NCBI GenBank assembly: GCA_027489355.1
Contig: JAIXZY010000065.1
Span: 1-64,000 of the forward strand
Origin: Paracoccaceae bacterium
GTDB lineage: Bacteria > Pseudomonadota > Alphaproteobacteria > Rhodobacterales > Rhodobacteraceae
Length of the DNA: 64,000 nucleotides
Reading direction: 5' to 3'
The notes under the pieces are model-generated. The model was given only the letters and a program-made list of their open reading frames with translations. It had not been told where the DNA came from and made no database searches. Numbering within the stretch: the stretch's first letter is position 1; each line of letters opens with the position of its first letter. A program made the translations under genes and the position numbers. Positions 16,718 to 25,855 of this stretch are shown here, piece after piece.

Positions 16718-17715
16718 CGCAGATACTCCGCAAGGTTCAGCCGCGAGACGCGGGCAGTGACGAGGTAGAGGGACTCAAGCTGCGCCCGGACATTCTCCAG
16801 CCGGGTGGCGGCTTCGTAGGGGTCGACAGAGCCGATGTCCGACCGGAGGATGCCCAGCGATGTTTCCTCGGCCGCGTTCCTGCTGCGGGCGCTTTCGACC
16901 TGCGCCTCGACCGTGCCGATCCGGGCGGCCAGCGTGATCCGCGCGTCCTCGGTCCGATGGAGCGTCTGGCCCGCGATCTGGGCAAGGCGGGCGCGTTCCT
17001 CGCTGTTGCCGGCCAGCACGCCCCGGTCCAGAAGTGCCGCCATCGCAAAGCCCGCAAGCGTATCACGGATCGCCGGATCCATGGCTGTGGTCGAGAGATC
17101 GGCCGCCTCTCCCGCGGCGACGGGTACGGCAGTCAGCGGCGGGCCGCCCTGGTAGAAGCTGCCGAAGCCAAGGGGATCTGCGAACCAGCCGTTGACCGCG
17201 GCCTCGACCTGACCCGCCGTCGTTGCTCCGGCCGCCGCCGTCTCCAGCGCGGCCAGCAGGGCATCGGACCCGCCCAGGGGAACCGCATCCGTCGCCACGC
17301 CGGAAAACACCGCGCGACCCGAGGCTTGCGTGTTGAGCAACCCCACGGCCGAGGCCAGCCGCCCCCGGGCGTCGGCCGCGGTTGCGCTGACCTGCGCAGG
17401 CGTCGGAAAATCGCGCGAGCCCATCAGGGTCATGGTGATCCCCGAGGCCAGGTCCGACAGGCCTGCCACAGCAGACTGCTGTGCGGCGGCCTGGAAGGCG
17501 GCGTCGGTGGCATTGGTGCGGAAGGCCGCAAGCCGCGCTAGGCTTGCGTCCACGGCCAGAAGCGGGGTCACGTCTCCGCGCAAGGCCTGGCCGATGTCCG
17601 CGGGCCGGCCGGTCGTCACTTCCTGCGCCGCGCGTTGTACTTGGCCGCGCAGGTCGGCACCCTGGCGGGCCAGAATGTTTGTCATGCTCGCGTCGCCAAC
17701 CGAGACCCGCATCAT
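16714..17715 (-). CDS. flgL: Flagellar hook-filament junction protein FlgL
   Basis: 333-residue hook-associated protein 3, joining hook and filament after export by the flagellar type III apparatus. Flagellin-like helices are present at both ends: DASMTNILARQGADLRGQVQ with VTTGRPADIG near the N-terminus, and ILRSDIGSVDPYEAATRLEN with LESLYLVTARVSRLNLAEYL at the C-terminus. Position directly after flgK with a 4-bp overlap makes the identity secure. Two adjacent ATG codons (17715 and 17712) could start it. No signal peptide, as expected for this export route. Confidence 0.92.
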   Translation of the reverse strand: MMRVSVGDASMTNILARQGADLRGQVQRAAQEVTTGRPADIGQALRGDVTPLLAVDASLARLAAFRTNATDAAFQAAAQQSAVAGLSDLASGITMTLMGSRDFPTPAQVSATAADARGRLASAVGLLNTQASGRAVFSGVATDAVPLGGSDALLAALETAAAGATTAGQVEAAVNGWFADPLGFGSFYQGGPPLTAVPVAAGEAADLSTTAMDPAIRDTLAGFAMAALLDRGVLAGNSEERARLAQIAGQTLHRTEDARITLAARIGTVEAQVESARSRNAAEETSLGILRSDIGSVDPYEAATRLENVRAQLESLYLVTARVSRLNLAEYLR

Positions 17716-19169
17716 CCGTCAAGCCTTATGAGAGTGTCGATCATCTCGGCCACCGCCTGGATCACCTTGGCATTGGCCGCATAGTTCTTCTCGATCACCA
17801 GAAGGGCCTGCATCTCCTGGTCGGTATCGATGCCATCCTGCGCTTCAAGGTCGGTCAGCGCGGTCAGGCGTGCGGCCGAGAAGCTTTGGTCCGACTGCGC
17901 CGAGAGCCGCTGGGCCGAGCTGTCCGCCAGAATGTCCGCGGTCAGCATGGAAAAGCTGCGGTTGCCCCCGGCAAATCCGGCAGAAGACAGCGGTCGGACC
18001 GCCGTAAGGGCGGCGTGCAGTCCGTTCAGCAGCGTGCCGTTGCCCGGTGGACCTTCGGTTGCAGAGCCGAGTCCGTCGCGAATCCGGAACAGCGCACCGC
18101 CCTGTCCCGGGTCGGCGGCGGCGTTGAGCCGCAACCGACCGGCGAGCCCGACTTCGTTCAGCGGGTCGAAGGCGGCGCCGGCATCGGTGAACAGCCCCGC
18201 ATCGCCGGGGGCGAGCGTCGGGTCCAGACCCGAGAGCCGCTCGACCATGTCGCGTGCGGCGGCATCGAGACTGGCCTGGGCACCCACCGCCAACTCGTCC
18301 CGGACGGCAAACAGTGCGCCCAGCGTCCCGCCCAGGATCGGACTGGACGACCCCGCGGTGTCGACCGGGCGACCGTTGATGGTGATGCCGGACAACCCGC
18401 CAAGCGCCTGGGTCATTTCGGGCGTGACAGTGTGCACCGGCGTGAAGCCGATCACCGCCGCCGAGCTTTCCAGAAGCGGGACGCCGCCGGTCGTGTAAAG
18501 CGCGATCTGGTCCAGGTCGCGCGGAATCTCGCGTACCGGGACAATGGTCGAAATCTGGTCAACCAGCCGCTGCCGTTCATCCAGAAGTGCCGAGATGTCT
18601 CGACCGGCGCCGCTGAAGGACCGCAGATTGACGTTCAGCTCCTGCAGTTGCTGCAGGGTTGAGTTCAGGCGGCCCACCTCTTCGCCGATCTGGCGGTCGG
18701 CCGCGGCGCGCGCGGTCTGGATCTCGGACGTGGCGCTCGCGAAACCCGCCATCAGCGACCTTGCCGTCGTCGCCACGCTGGTCAGCCGTGCCTGCGACTC
18801 GGGCCGTCCCGCAGCCTCGATCAGCGCCTGATCGAAGGCGGCCACCCGTGCGGACAGCGACGAGGGATTGTCGGCGGCCCCCAGGGCCTGCTCCACCCGC
18901 TTGAGGAATTCGGCCCGGACGTCCCGGTCGCCGTTCCCGGCCTGTGCCAGCCGCCGCTCGCCCAGCAGATAGCGGTCGACGTCGCGCGTCACGCCCAGCA
19001 CCTGAACGCCCTGCCCCTGGCCGGCAAGCACCGCCGAACTCAGGCTCACCTGGCGCCGGGCATAGCCGGGCGTGGTGGCATTGGCCACGTTCGACGACAG
19101 GATCTCGGCCTGGCGCGAGGTGGCCGACAGCCCCGACAGGGCACCGGCGAGGGCTGAGGTGACGCTCAT
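17712..19169 (-). CDS. flgK: Flagellar hook-associated protein FlgK
   Basis: 485-residue hook-associated protein 1. The N-terminus carries the rod/hook-family signature SSNVANATTPGYARRQVSLS, and the C-terminal NYAANAKVIQAVAEMIDTLI resembles the flgE end, as in all axial proteins. It forms the first layer between hook and FlgL. ATG at 19167-19169 lies 6 bp after flgE, and its stop overlaps flgL, so the genes are one operon. The middle region is variable. Confidence 0.95.
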   Translation of the reverse strand: MSVTSALAGALSGLSATSRQAEILSSNVANATTPGYARRQVSLSSAVLAGQGQGVQVLGVTRDVDRYLLGERRLAQAGNGDRDVRAEFLKRVEQALGAADNPSSLSARVAAFDQALIEAAGRPESQARLTSVATTARSLMAGFASATSEIQTARAAADRQIGEEVGRLNSTLQQLQELNVNLRSFSGAGRDISALLDERQRLVDQISTIVPVREIPRDLDQIALYTTGGVPLLESSAAVIGFTPVHTVTPEMTQALGGLSGITINGRPVDTAGSSSPILGGTLGALFAVRDELAVGAQASLDAAARDMVERLSGLDPTLAPGDAGLFTDAGAAFDPLNEVGLAGRLRLNAAADPGQGGALFRIRDGLGSATEGPPGNGTLLNGLHAALTAVRPLSSAGFAGGNRSFSMLTADILADSSAQRLSAQSDQSFSAARLTALTDLEAQDGIDTDQEMQALLVIEKNYAANAKVIQAVAEMIDTLIRLDG

Positions 19170-19175
19170 CGCCTA

Positions 19176-20483
19176 TCACCGCTTGATGTTGGTGGTTTCC
19201 TGCAACATCTCGTCCACCGTCTGGATCACCTTGGCGTTCGACGAATAGGCGCGCTGGGTCTGGATCAGGCTGGTCAGCTCGGCCGCGACGTCGGTCTTTG
19301 ACCCTTCCCGCGTGTAGCCCTGGATCGAACCCGTGGGGCCCGAGCCGGCATCCCAAAGGAAGAACGACCCGGAATCGGGCGAGACCTGGTAGGTCTGGTT
19401 CGAAAGGGACAGCAGTCCGTTGGGGTTCGGCACGTCGACCAGGGGGATCTGGTAGAGCCGCCGGGTAAAGCCGGTATCGTAGGTGGCGTTGACATAGCCC
19501 TTCTCGTCGACCTCGACTGTCGTGAGGTTGCCGACGGGCGAGCCGTTCTTGGTGATCGACACCGGCGCGAAGTTGTCGGACAGCTGGGTCAGCCCGTTGG
19601 GGCTGCCGATGCGCCCGATGCCCACCTCCAGCGGCCCACCCGCCACGGTCAGCGCCAGCGTCCCGTCCGCCGGATCGTAGGCCCCGCCCGACAGGACGGT
19701 GACCGAGGACAAGGTGCCACCGGCCCCGCGGGAGTTGTCGAAGGTCAGCTCGTATTCGCCGATCACGGCGTTGTTCGATGCCGAATCGCGGATCTGCATC
19801 GTCCACTGGTTTGACGAGCCCGAGGCGGGAACCATCGGAACGAAGGTGATTTCCAGCGCCTCGGACGTCCCGAGATTGCCGAAATATTCCACCGACAGCG
19901 TGGGCGGCGTCCCGGTTGACCCTGCGGCGGTGTAGGTCGCAGGCAGATTCACGCCAAGGTTCATCACGGTGGTCGGGTCGCCTGCCGTCTGGTTCGCGTT
20001 GATCACAATCGGCACCAGGCCCGAGATCGTGTCCCGCGGATTGGACGGGATCGTCCCGTCCGCGTTCGCGGCCCAGCCCAGCAGGACAAGTCCCGAATCG
20101 GTCTTCAGCACGCCGTCCGCATCGGTGCGGAAGCTGCCGGTCCGGGTCATCAGCAGTGGTGTGTCCGAAAGCGCATTGCCCAACGACACTTCGTTGATCA
20201 CCGGAAACATCCCGCGGCCCGAGATGGCGAGGTCCAGCGGATTGCCGGTGCCCACCAGATCGCCGCGTTCGTCGATAAGCCTGACGGTCGAGGCCCGGAC
20301 CCCCCCTGCAGAATAGGTCCCCGACCCGCGCGAGGAGGTGATGACCATGCTGGTAAAGTCGGTTGAGGCCCGCTTGTAACCGTAGGTGCCCGAGTTCGCG
20401 ATGTTGTCCGAAATCGAGGCCAGCTTGGTGGCATTGGCATTGAGGCCCGCCACGCCCGCGCTGAGCGAAGAGGAAATCGTCAT
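19176..20483 (-). CDS. flgE: Flagellar hook protein FlgE
   Basis: Structural subunit of the hook, 435 residues. Diagnostic elements are SLSAGVAGLNANATKLASIS with SDNIANSGTYGYKRAS at the N-terminus, NPLDLAISGRGMFPV (the axial-protein D1 motif), and the C-terminal AELTSLIQTQRAYSSNAKVI. The ATG at 20481-20483 gives the canonical short N-terminus; the in-frame extension to 20534 lacks protein-like character. A 90-bp gap to motB shows no clear sigma-28 promoter. The next gene, flgK, starts 6 bp after its stop. Confidence 0.95.
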   Translation of the reverse strand: MTISSSLSAGVAGLNANATKLASISDNIANSGTYGYKRASTDFTSMVITSSRGSGTYSAGGVRASTVRLIDERGDLVGTGNPLDLAISGRGMFPVINEVSLGNALSDTPLLMTRTGSFRTDADGVLKTDSGLVLLGWAANADGTIPSNPRDTISGLVPIVINANQTAGDPTTVMNLGVNLPATYTAAGSTGTPPTLSVEYFGNLGTSEALEITFVPMVPASGSSNQWTMQIRDSASNNAVIGEYELTFDNSRGAGGTLSSVTVLSGGAYDPADGTLALTVAGGPLEVGIGRIGSPNGLTQLSDNFAPVSITKNGSPVGNLTTVEVDEKGYVNATYDTGFTRRLYQIPLVDVPNPNGLLSLSNQTYQVSPDSGSFFLWDAGSGPTGSIQGYTREGSKTDVAAELTSLIQTQRAYSSNAKVIQTVDEMLQETTNIKR

Positions 20484-20573
20484 GGAAAGCGCCTTTCTGC
20501 AGCTTCGATTCCTGTAGGACCGAACCTGCAGCACGGCGTCTTAACATCGCCCTAACGCCTAAAAGTCGAATGA

Positions 20574-21437
20574 TTATCGATCGCGGCGGAGAAGGATTAC
20601 CTCGATCCGGTTGTTCCGCTCGGCTGACGGGTCCGACACGGCCGGCTTGCGATCGGCATAGCCCGAGATGCGCTGCATGCGCGCCTCGTCGATCCCGGCA
20701 TCCTCCAGCAGGACGCGGGTGCGCTGGGCGCGCAGGGCCGACAGGTCCCAGACCGGATTGTCGATCAGCGTGACCGGATGGGCCCGCAGATGACCCGAAA
20801 CCGCGATCTCGTTCGTGGTCAGGTTCAGCACCTCGGCCAGCAGGTCGGTCAGCGCACGGGCCACCGGGGTTGGCTGGTCCGTATCCGCATCGAAGAGCGG
20901 CGCGTCAGGCAGATCGAAGATCTCGATCACCAGGCCCTCGTCGGTGACCTTGGTCACCACGTGGCGCATCAGCCGTTCCATCGTGTTGCTTTCGCCGCCC
21001 CGCGCGACCAACGCCTTTTCGACATCCTGCAGCTCGGAATGTCCCGACCCCTCGCCGGCCATGCCCTTGCCCGTATCCTCGCCCGCATCCTCGGCAGAGC
21101 TCGCCGCGGTCTTGCGGTCCATGGCGCCCGTTCCGGTATAGGCCATCGTTTCCTCGGCAAAGACGCTGTCGCCGCCAAAGGCACCATCCCCGCCGCCCGA
21201 GATGCGGTTCACCGGGATCGTCGGATTGAAATAGTCCGAGATCCCTTTCCGTTGCTTTTCCGTCGTCGCGTTCAGCAGCCACATCAAGAGGAAGAACGCC
21301 ATCATGGCGGTCACGAAGTCGGCGTAGGCGACTTTCCATGCCCCGCCGTGGTGGCCCCCGCCACCGACAACCTTCTTCCGCTTGATGATGACTGGCGCCG
21401 CATTGCTTTGCGCAGCCATCCACATCACCCAAGCCAT
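20574..21437 (-). CDS. motB: Flagellar motor stator protein MotB
   Basis: Stator subunit with one membrane helix and a periplasmic OmpA/peptidoglycan-binding domain, 287 residues. The cytoplasmic N-terminus KVVGGGGHHGGAWKVAYAD runs into the helix FVTAMMAFFLLMWLLNATTE; D40 is the likely proton-carrying aspartate. The C-terminal part (HLRAHPVTLIDNPVWDLSAL, RISGYADRKPAVSDPSAERN, NRIEVILL) anchors it to the wall. motA is not adjacent. ATG 21437 has no strong ribosome-binding site; ATG 21419 (AAQSNAAP) is a plausible alternative. Confidence 0.93.
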   Translation of the reverse strand: MAWVMWMAAQSNAAPVIIKRKKVVGGGGHHGGAWKVAYADFVTAMMAFFLLMWLLNATTEKQRKGISDYFNPTIPVNRISGGGDGAFGGDSVFAEETMAYTGTGAMDRKTAASSAEDAGEDTGKGMAGEGSGHSELQDVEKALVARGGESNTMERLMRHVVTKVTDEGLVIEIFDLPDAPLFDADTDQPTPVARALTDLLAEVLNLTTNEIAVSGHLRAHPVTLIDNPVWDLSALRAQRTRVLLEDAGIDEARMQRISGYADRKPAVSDPSAERNNRIEVILLRRDR

Positions 21438-21530
21438 ACACCCGGGAACAGGGATAGCAGATTCAGACTTTACGCCCGCTTAACCGTTTGTGTTTTAGGC
21501 AATTTTCACAATCCCGCCACGGCCTGCGGG

Positions 21531-22379
21531 TCAGCGAAGGGCCGCCCGCCAGGCTGCAAGTGTCGCCTTGGTGGCATCGCCCTCGACCACGCCCAACAGG
21601 ACCGACGGGCCGATCCGGGCGCAGAGGATGCTGTGGCCCTCCAGCAGGGTGGCGCCCAGCATCATGCAGATCGGATCGCCCGGCGCGGCGGAGAGCGTGT
21701 CGAGCTGGCTCTCCAGCGCCTCGCCTTCGTCGTCCAGGAACCCCTGCAGGTGCGAAACCATCTCGTCCGGGCCGGCCGTCCTGCCGTCCTCGCTGCCGCC
21801 CGCAATCAGCCAGGCCACCAGGCCGGGCCCCATCGCCGCCGCAAAGCCCGACAGGCCTGCCCCGGTGGCCGCAATTTCCTCCAGCGGCGGGACCACGACT
21901 TCGGCAACGGCCGGCTCTTCGTCGGGGCCGGTGGCGTTCAGCTCGATCAGGACAAGGTCGGCCAACAGCGCGACCGGAAGGCCGACGCTCACCTCCTCGC
22001 CGCCGCGGCCGATGGGGCCAGAGGTGACGCGAAGCTCATGCCGGGGGGCGGCGACGGCCTGAAGAAGCTTGATCAGGGCGTCCTTGTGCTCATCCTCAAG
22101 CGCCTCGAGCCCCAGGCAGCTTTCGGCTCCCGGAAGGCCCTGAGCATCCGTCAGCCGCAGCACCCGACGGCCCGACACATCCAGCGTCAGGCTTGGCCCG
22201 GCCGAGGAGTCGAAGCGCAAGGATCGACCAAGCATCGTCTCGTTCGCCGCGCGCAGCAGCTGGGCCAGCGGGTTGCGGTCGGTCACCTCGGCAATCACGC
22301 GACCGCCGCCCGGCACGATGCGGGACGTCGCCTGCAGGCTCTGCAGACGCGCGAGGATAGGAAGCGTGCCCCTGTTCAA
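21531..22379 (-). CDS. Unrecognised protein, last gene of the FHA/PP2C/GTPase cluster
   Basis: I do not recognise this 282-residue protein from motifs. It is soluble-looking, acidic and without signal peptide or membrane helix. An alpha/beta core appears twice: GPSLTLDVSGRRVLRLTDA in the first half and CMMLGATLLEGHSILCARIG then PSVLLGVVEGDATKATLAAW at the C-terminus. The latter pattern (sensor-like sheet, small helix) is reminiscent of Roadblock/LC7 proteins, but that is inference. The only upstream start is a TTG at 22377-22379 with a poor ribosome-binding site, so the N-terminus is uncertain. It follows the 123-residue gene by 18 bp and precedes motB by 93 bp. Confidence 0.7.
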   Translation of the reverse strand: MNRGTLPILARLQSLQATSRIVPGGGRVIAEVTDRNPLAQLLRAANETMLGRSLRFDSSAGPSLTLDVSGRRVLRLTDAQGLPGAESCLGLEALEDEHKDALIKLLQAVAAPRHELRVTSGPIGRGGEEVSVGLPVALLADLVLIELNATGPDEEPAVAEVVVPPLEEIAATGAGLSGFAAAMGPGLVAWLIAGGSEDGRTAGPDEMVSHLQGFLDDEGEALESQLDTLSAAPGDPICMMLGATLLEGHSILCARIGPSVLLGVVEGDATKATLAAWRAALR

Positions 22380-22397
22380 CGGTTTGCCGGACCCCCG

Positions 22398-22769
22398 TCA
22401 CCCACCATGGGTGATGCTCTCAAGCGTATCGCGGATTTTGGCAACAAATGCAGGAAGGTCAATGCTGTGGTCGCAGATGCAGCAGATGGCGTCAGCCGGT
22501 TCGGATTCTGACCGCAGGAAGACGCGGACATTGTCCGGCCCGGCGACAACGGCGCTGTGCGGTTCGCCGAATGCCTCGACTGACAGCGCGAACAGCGGGT
22601 CGTCGAAACTGGCGCGCGCCTGGTCGCAAAGCTTGTCCAGGTGCTCTTGCGTGGTACTGAGCGTGCCCGAACTGGACAGGATCATCCGCGACGACAAGTC
22701 CGCGAAGGCCACAAGCCGGGCCTGCGGAAATGCCTTCACGACTGCGCCAAGGCTTTCTGCCACGCCCAA
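22398..22769 (-). CDS. Small unrecognised protein, possibly Roadblock/LC7-like
   Basis: 123-residue soluble protein. The order helix, strand (LVAFADLSSRMILSSSG), helix (EHLDKLCDQARASF), strands (AVVAGPDNVRVFLRSES, DAICCICDH), helix (LPAFVAKIRDTLESI) matches the Roadblock/LC7 (MglB-like) fold, whose members act as GTPase regulators. This is fold guessing from pattern, not a database match. TTG start at 22767-22769 is supported by GGGAAGGA seven bases upstream; a GTG at 22763 is the alternative. It sits 18 bp after the 317-residue GTPase gene, a position that suits a GTPase partner. Confidence 0.75.
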   Translation of the reverse strand: MGVAESLGAVVKAFPQARLVAFADLSSRMILSSSGTLSTTQEHLDKLCDQARASFDDPLFALSVEAFGEPHSAVVAGPDNVRVFLRSESEPADAICCICDHSIDLPAFVAKIRDTLESITHGG

Positions 22770-22787
22770 CTCTGCGTCCTTCCCCTA

Positions 22788-23741
22788 TCAGAAGCCCTTG
22801 AGCCGGCTCATCGGCGCGGGATCAGAGCCACCCATGAGCTGGTCCGAGAAAGTGACGTTCGCAGGGCCAGTTTCTCCAGAGGGGCGTTCGGTGCGCAGCA
22901 GCCTTTCCCCGGCCGCGACCCGACGGGGCAGGACTTTTACCACCGGCGTGTTGCGGATCACGGTCAGACGCTCGAACGTTCGGGCGATCAGGCTTTGTCC
23001 GACTTCGGTCTCATCTGCCGGATCGGGTTGGATCGCGGACTTGCCCTCGTCGCCGGGTTCGGGATGGCCCGCATCGATGATGCGGTGGATCACGTCGAAC
23101 AGCGCCTGCGTGAAGGCATCGACGCCGCTTTCCTGCCACTTCGTCTCATCATCGCCCGCGCGCATCGCCTGCAGAAGCGACACGGGGAACACGTCGGCAA
23201 AGAGCCCGTCGGTCTCCTGCTTCACGCGCTTCAGCACCTTGGCCCGGTCGCTGTCTCCGACGATCTTGTCGAAGCGGGTGACCAGAAGCAGGCTGTTCTG
23301 CCGCATTTCCTGCGGAAAGGTCGACCAGACGCCGGATTCGGACTGCCGCCAGGCCTGGGTCGCATGGGTGCACCACAGGACCGCGTCCGCCAGATGCGCC
23401 ATCCGCTCCCACACTTCGGACGACATCGACGGGTCCGAGATCCCCGGCATGTCGATGAGGTCGCAGTAGCGCAGGATGTCGCTTTTCATGAAGATGCGGA
23501 CGTGTTCCGTCGTCTCCAGGCTGACCTGTTCCAGTTCCGCCAGGTCCAGGTCGTAGGCGTGGCCATCCAGGCCCATCGTGTAGGCATCGTCGGGCCCGTA
23601 GGACAGCCACACCGGCGGCAGCTGCGTCGCCGTCACCTTCTCCAGCAGCGGCCGAGCCCCCATCAGCACGTTGCAAAGCGTACTTTTCCCGGAGCTGAAT
23701 TCGCCCATGATGGCGATGCGGGGCTTGCGGGTCAGCGGCAT
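22788..23741 (-). CDS. Dynamin-superfamily-like P-loop GTPase (317 aa)
   Basis: GTPase with P-loop GEFSSGKS (residues 13-20), G3 motif DMPG (97-100) and G4-like TRFD (155-158), so nucleotide binding is expected. The GEFSSGKST form of the P-loop is common in bacterial dynamin-like proteins. The C-terminal third (after about residue 220) is charged and Pro-rich, without an obvious stalk, so it lacks the full dynamin architecture. It is paralogous to the GTPase part of the 805-residue protein (STFPQEMRQNSLLLVTRFD against ESLPDAVKDNSFMFLTKVD). ATG 23741 follows AAAGGA. It lies 26 bp downstream of the dynamin-like gene. Confidence 0.85.
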   Translation of the reverse strand: MPLTRKPRIAIMGEFSSGKSTLCNVLMGARPLLEKVTATQLPPVWLSYGPDDAYTMGLDGHAYDLDLAELEQVSLETTEHVRIFMKSDILRYCDLIDMPGISDPSMSSEVWERMAHLADAVLWCTHATQAWRQSESGVWSTFPQEMRQNSLLLVTRFDKIVGDSDRAKVLKRVKQETDGLFADVFPVSLLQAMRAGDDETKWQESGVDAFTQALFDVIHRIIDAGHPEPGDEGKSAIQPDPADETEVGQSLIARTFERLTVIRNTPVVKVLPRRVAAGERLLRTERPSGETGPANVTFSDQLMGGSDPAPMSRLKGF

Positions 23742-23767
23742 TCCTCAGGTCCTTTCGTACCCTTGAC

Positions 23768-25831
23768 CTAGTCGGCGTAGATCGCCAGTTCGTCCATGAT
23801 CGAGGCCAGGCATTCCTGGCGATCTTCCCAGGCGTTGACCCCGAAGAGTTCCTTCATCTCTTCCATCGAAATCTCGGAAGATGCCAGAGCGCTCATCAGC
23901 AGCTCGCGCTGTTCCTGGAGGAAGTCCTTCAGCGTGGCCTGGGTGCGTTCGCGGAACAGGCCGATCTGGATGGTCTTCAGGTCATTGATGATCGGGTCGG
24001 TTTCCGCCCGGATCAGCTTGTTGAAGTCCTGCGCAAAGGCCTTGTAGCCGCGCCGGCGCTGCCACCAGCCCTTCCACCAGCTGACCTGCAGGTCCAGCGC
24101 GATGGTCTGGCCCAGGTTGATCGGCGGCGGGATGTAGGACACGACCGGAGTTTCGATCTTGAACCCCTCGACCGTGATCGAGAAGGTCTTGCCATACAGG
24201 TCGGCAATCTTGACCGCGGTCTCGTTGTTCACCTCGGCCGCAATGCCGTGCATCTTCTTCAGCACGACCTGGTAGGACGACGACAGCAGCATTCGCAGGC
24301 CCAGCGGGCTGTAGTGCCAGGTGGCATCCTCGCCATTGGCCTGAAGATGCTCGATCAGGCTGTTGGTCGCGCGGTCGAGGAATCGTTCGTAGCTCTGGTC
24401 AATGCGATGGGTGAAGTCCTTGCAGACGTTGTTGGTCAGCGCGGTCAGCTTCTCGATCGCCGCCAGTTCGATCCGGCGGAGTTCGGCGTCCAGCTGTTCC
24501 GGCGTCATCGTCCGGTTCAGCTGGCCATCCGATTCCAGGATGCGCACCTGGTCCACCACGTCCAGCGACTGCGCCAGGTTCAGCGCCTGGCGCGACGACT
24601 TCTGCAAGGCCTCGCGGACCGGACCTTCGTACATCCGCTGTCCCAGCGCATCCAGAAGCGCCGGCACGCCCGAGGCATGCCACACCAGCTGTTCGGCCGA
24701 CCAGGCGTCCATCTTGTCGGCAAAGGCCGCGCGGGTCCAGTTGATGGCCGAATCCGTCGAATCCTCGGTCATCTCGTCGATCTTGCCTTCCAAGACCGAG
24801 TTCGCCCAATGCGCCGAGCCGTAGATGATGTCGATGTCCGGCGGCGCGTTGTTCTTTTCCAGCGTCTCAAGAATCGCACGGTGGATTTCCGGGACTTGGT
24901 TCGCCGGGTCGGGAAGTTCGTCGATCCGGTTGACGAAGATGATGATCTCGCGGCTCTGGCGGTGCGCGATCAGGCGGATCAGCGCCATGTCCATCGTCGT
25001 TAGCGCCTGGTGCGCCGACAGGACCACGATACAGGACCGGCTGTCGCGGACCGCGTTGATCGTGATCTGCTCGCGCATCATGAACGTGTCGTTCACGCCG
25101 GGCGTGTCGCGGACGCACAGCTGGACCGGGAAATCCTCGCGCTCGATATACAGGTCGGCCGACTTGGTGATGTCGGTGAACCGGCCCTGTTCGGCCCCGC
25201 CCACGTCTTCGTCGCCGACGCAGACATAGCGGCGCAGCAGCGCGTCATCGACCGTACCGTAGCGATGCTCGGTGCCAAGCAGCATCTCGAACTTGCGGCC
25301 CAGGCGCGCCTGCGCCTTCTCGCGCATCTGCACGACCTGCAGGCGCAGCTTCTCCAGCTCGTCATCCGCGCCGGCACGGGCCGCCAGCTGGCCGATCCGG
25401 CCGCCGTTCGACACCAGCTTGTCCCATTCGGCGCTGTCGAAGAACTTGAACTTCGCCTTCACGTTCAGCTCGGGCGAGGGCGTGTTGATGTGCAGCGAGG
25501 TGACGACCGAGGTCCACGGGTTCACGTCGGTCGGCAGCAGCCCCGGCGCGCCGATCATCGCGTTGATCAGCGAGGTCTTCCCCGCCTTGATCTGGCCGAT
25601 CACGGTGACGGAAGGCTCGACCTCCCGCACCTGGTTCATGATGCGGGTGACCTTCTTCGACGTGTCGGGGTCCGCCATTGTCACGAAATCGCGCAGCACG
25701 TCCTCGAACTGCGTGATGGCATCGGCAATGCGGCCAAGGCCCGGGAAGTTGCGCTTCAGCGCGACTTCGGGCTCTTGCACGGCGACGCCGTCCAGCTCTT
25801 CCTGGTTCTCAGCTACGGCACCCAGTCCCAT
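23768..25831 (-). CDS. Large bacterial dynamin-like GTPase
   Basis: 687-residue dynamin-family protein. Motifs: P-loop GQIKAGKTS (from residue 79), candidate switch Thr in LLPTDVNPWTSVVT, G3 DTPG (242-245), G4 NRID (301-304). After the GTPase domain come long amphipathic helices (about 380-545) suggesting a stalk. A Trp/Arg-rich patch, SWWKGWWQRRRGY (about 584-596), may touch membrane. C-terminal helices return (NDLKTIQIGLFRERTQATLK). Such proteins remodel or tether membranes upon GTP hydrolysis. ATG 25831 is preferred because GAGG lies 5 bp upstream; a GTG at 25837 is the alternative. A 123-bp gap with a promoter-like sequence precedes it. Confidence 0.9.
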   Translation of the reverse strand: MGLGAVAENQEELDGVAVQEPEVALKRNFPGLGRIADAITQFEDVLRDFVTMADPDTSKKVTRIMNQVREVEPSVTVIGQIKAGKTSLINAMIGAPGLLPTDVNPWTSVVTSLHINTPSPELNVKAKFKFFDSAEWDKLVSNGGRIGQLAARAGADDELEKLRLQVVQMREKAQARLGRKFEMLLGTEHRYGTVDDALLRRYVCVGDEDVGGAEQGRFTDITKSADLYIEREDFPVQLCVRDTPGVNDTFMMREQITINAVRDSRSCIVVLSAHQALTTMDMALIRLIAHRQSREIIIFVNRIDELPDPANQVPEIHRAILETLEKNNAPPDIDIIYGSAHWANSVLEGKIDEMTEDSTDSAINWTRAAFADKMDAWSAEQLVWHASGVPALLDALGQRMYEGPVREALQKSSRQALNLAQSLDVVDQVRILESDGQLNRTMTPEQLDAELRRIELAAIEKLTALTNNVCKDFTHRIDQSYERFLDRATNSLIEHLQANGEDATWHYSPLGLRMLLSSSYQVVLKKMHGIAAEVNNETAVKIADLYGKTFSITVEGFKIETPVVSYIPPPINLGQTIALDLQVSWWKGWWQRRRGYKAFAQDFNKLIRAETDPIINDLKTIQIGLFRERTQATLKDFLQEQRELLMSALASSEISMEEMKELFGVNAWEDRQECLASIMDELAIYAD

Positions 25832-25855
25832 GATCACCTCATACCTGCGGGCCTG

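Noticed and set aside
18577-20547. 656-codon minus-strand frame over flgK and flgE
   Set aside because: Same strand, wrong frame relative to clear flagellar proteins; Arg/Gly/Asp-rich shadow.
20484-20573. Sigma-28 flagellar promoter before flgE
   Set aside because: No TAAA/GCCGATAA-like pair at proper spacing could be found.
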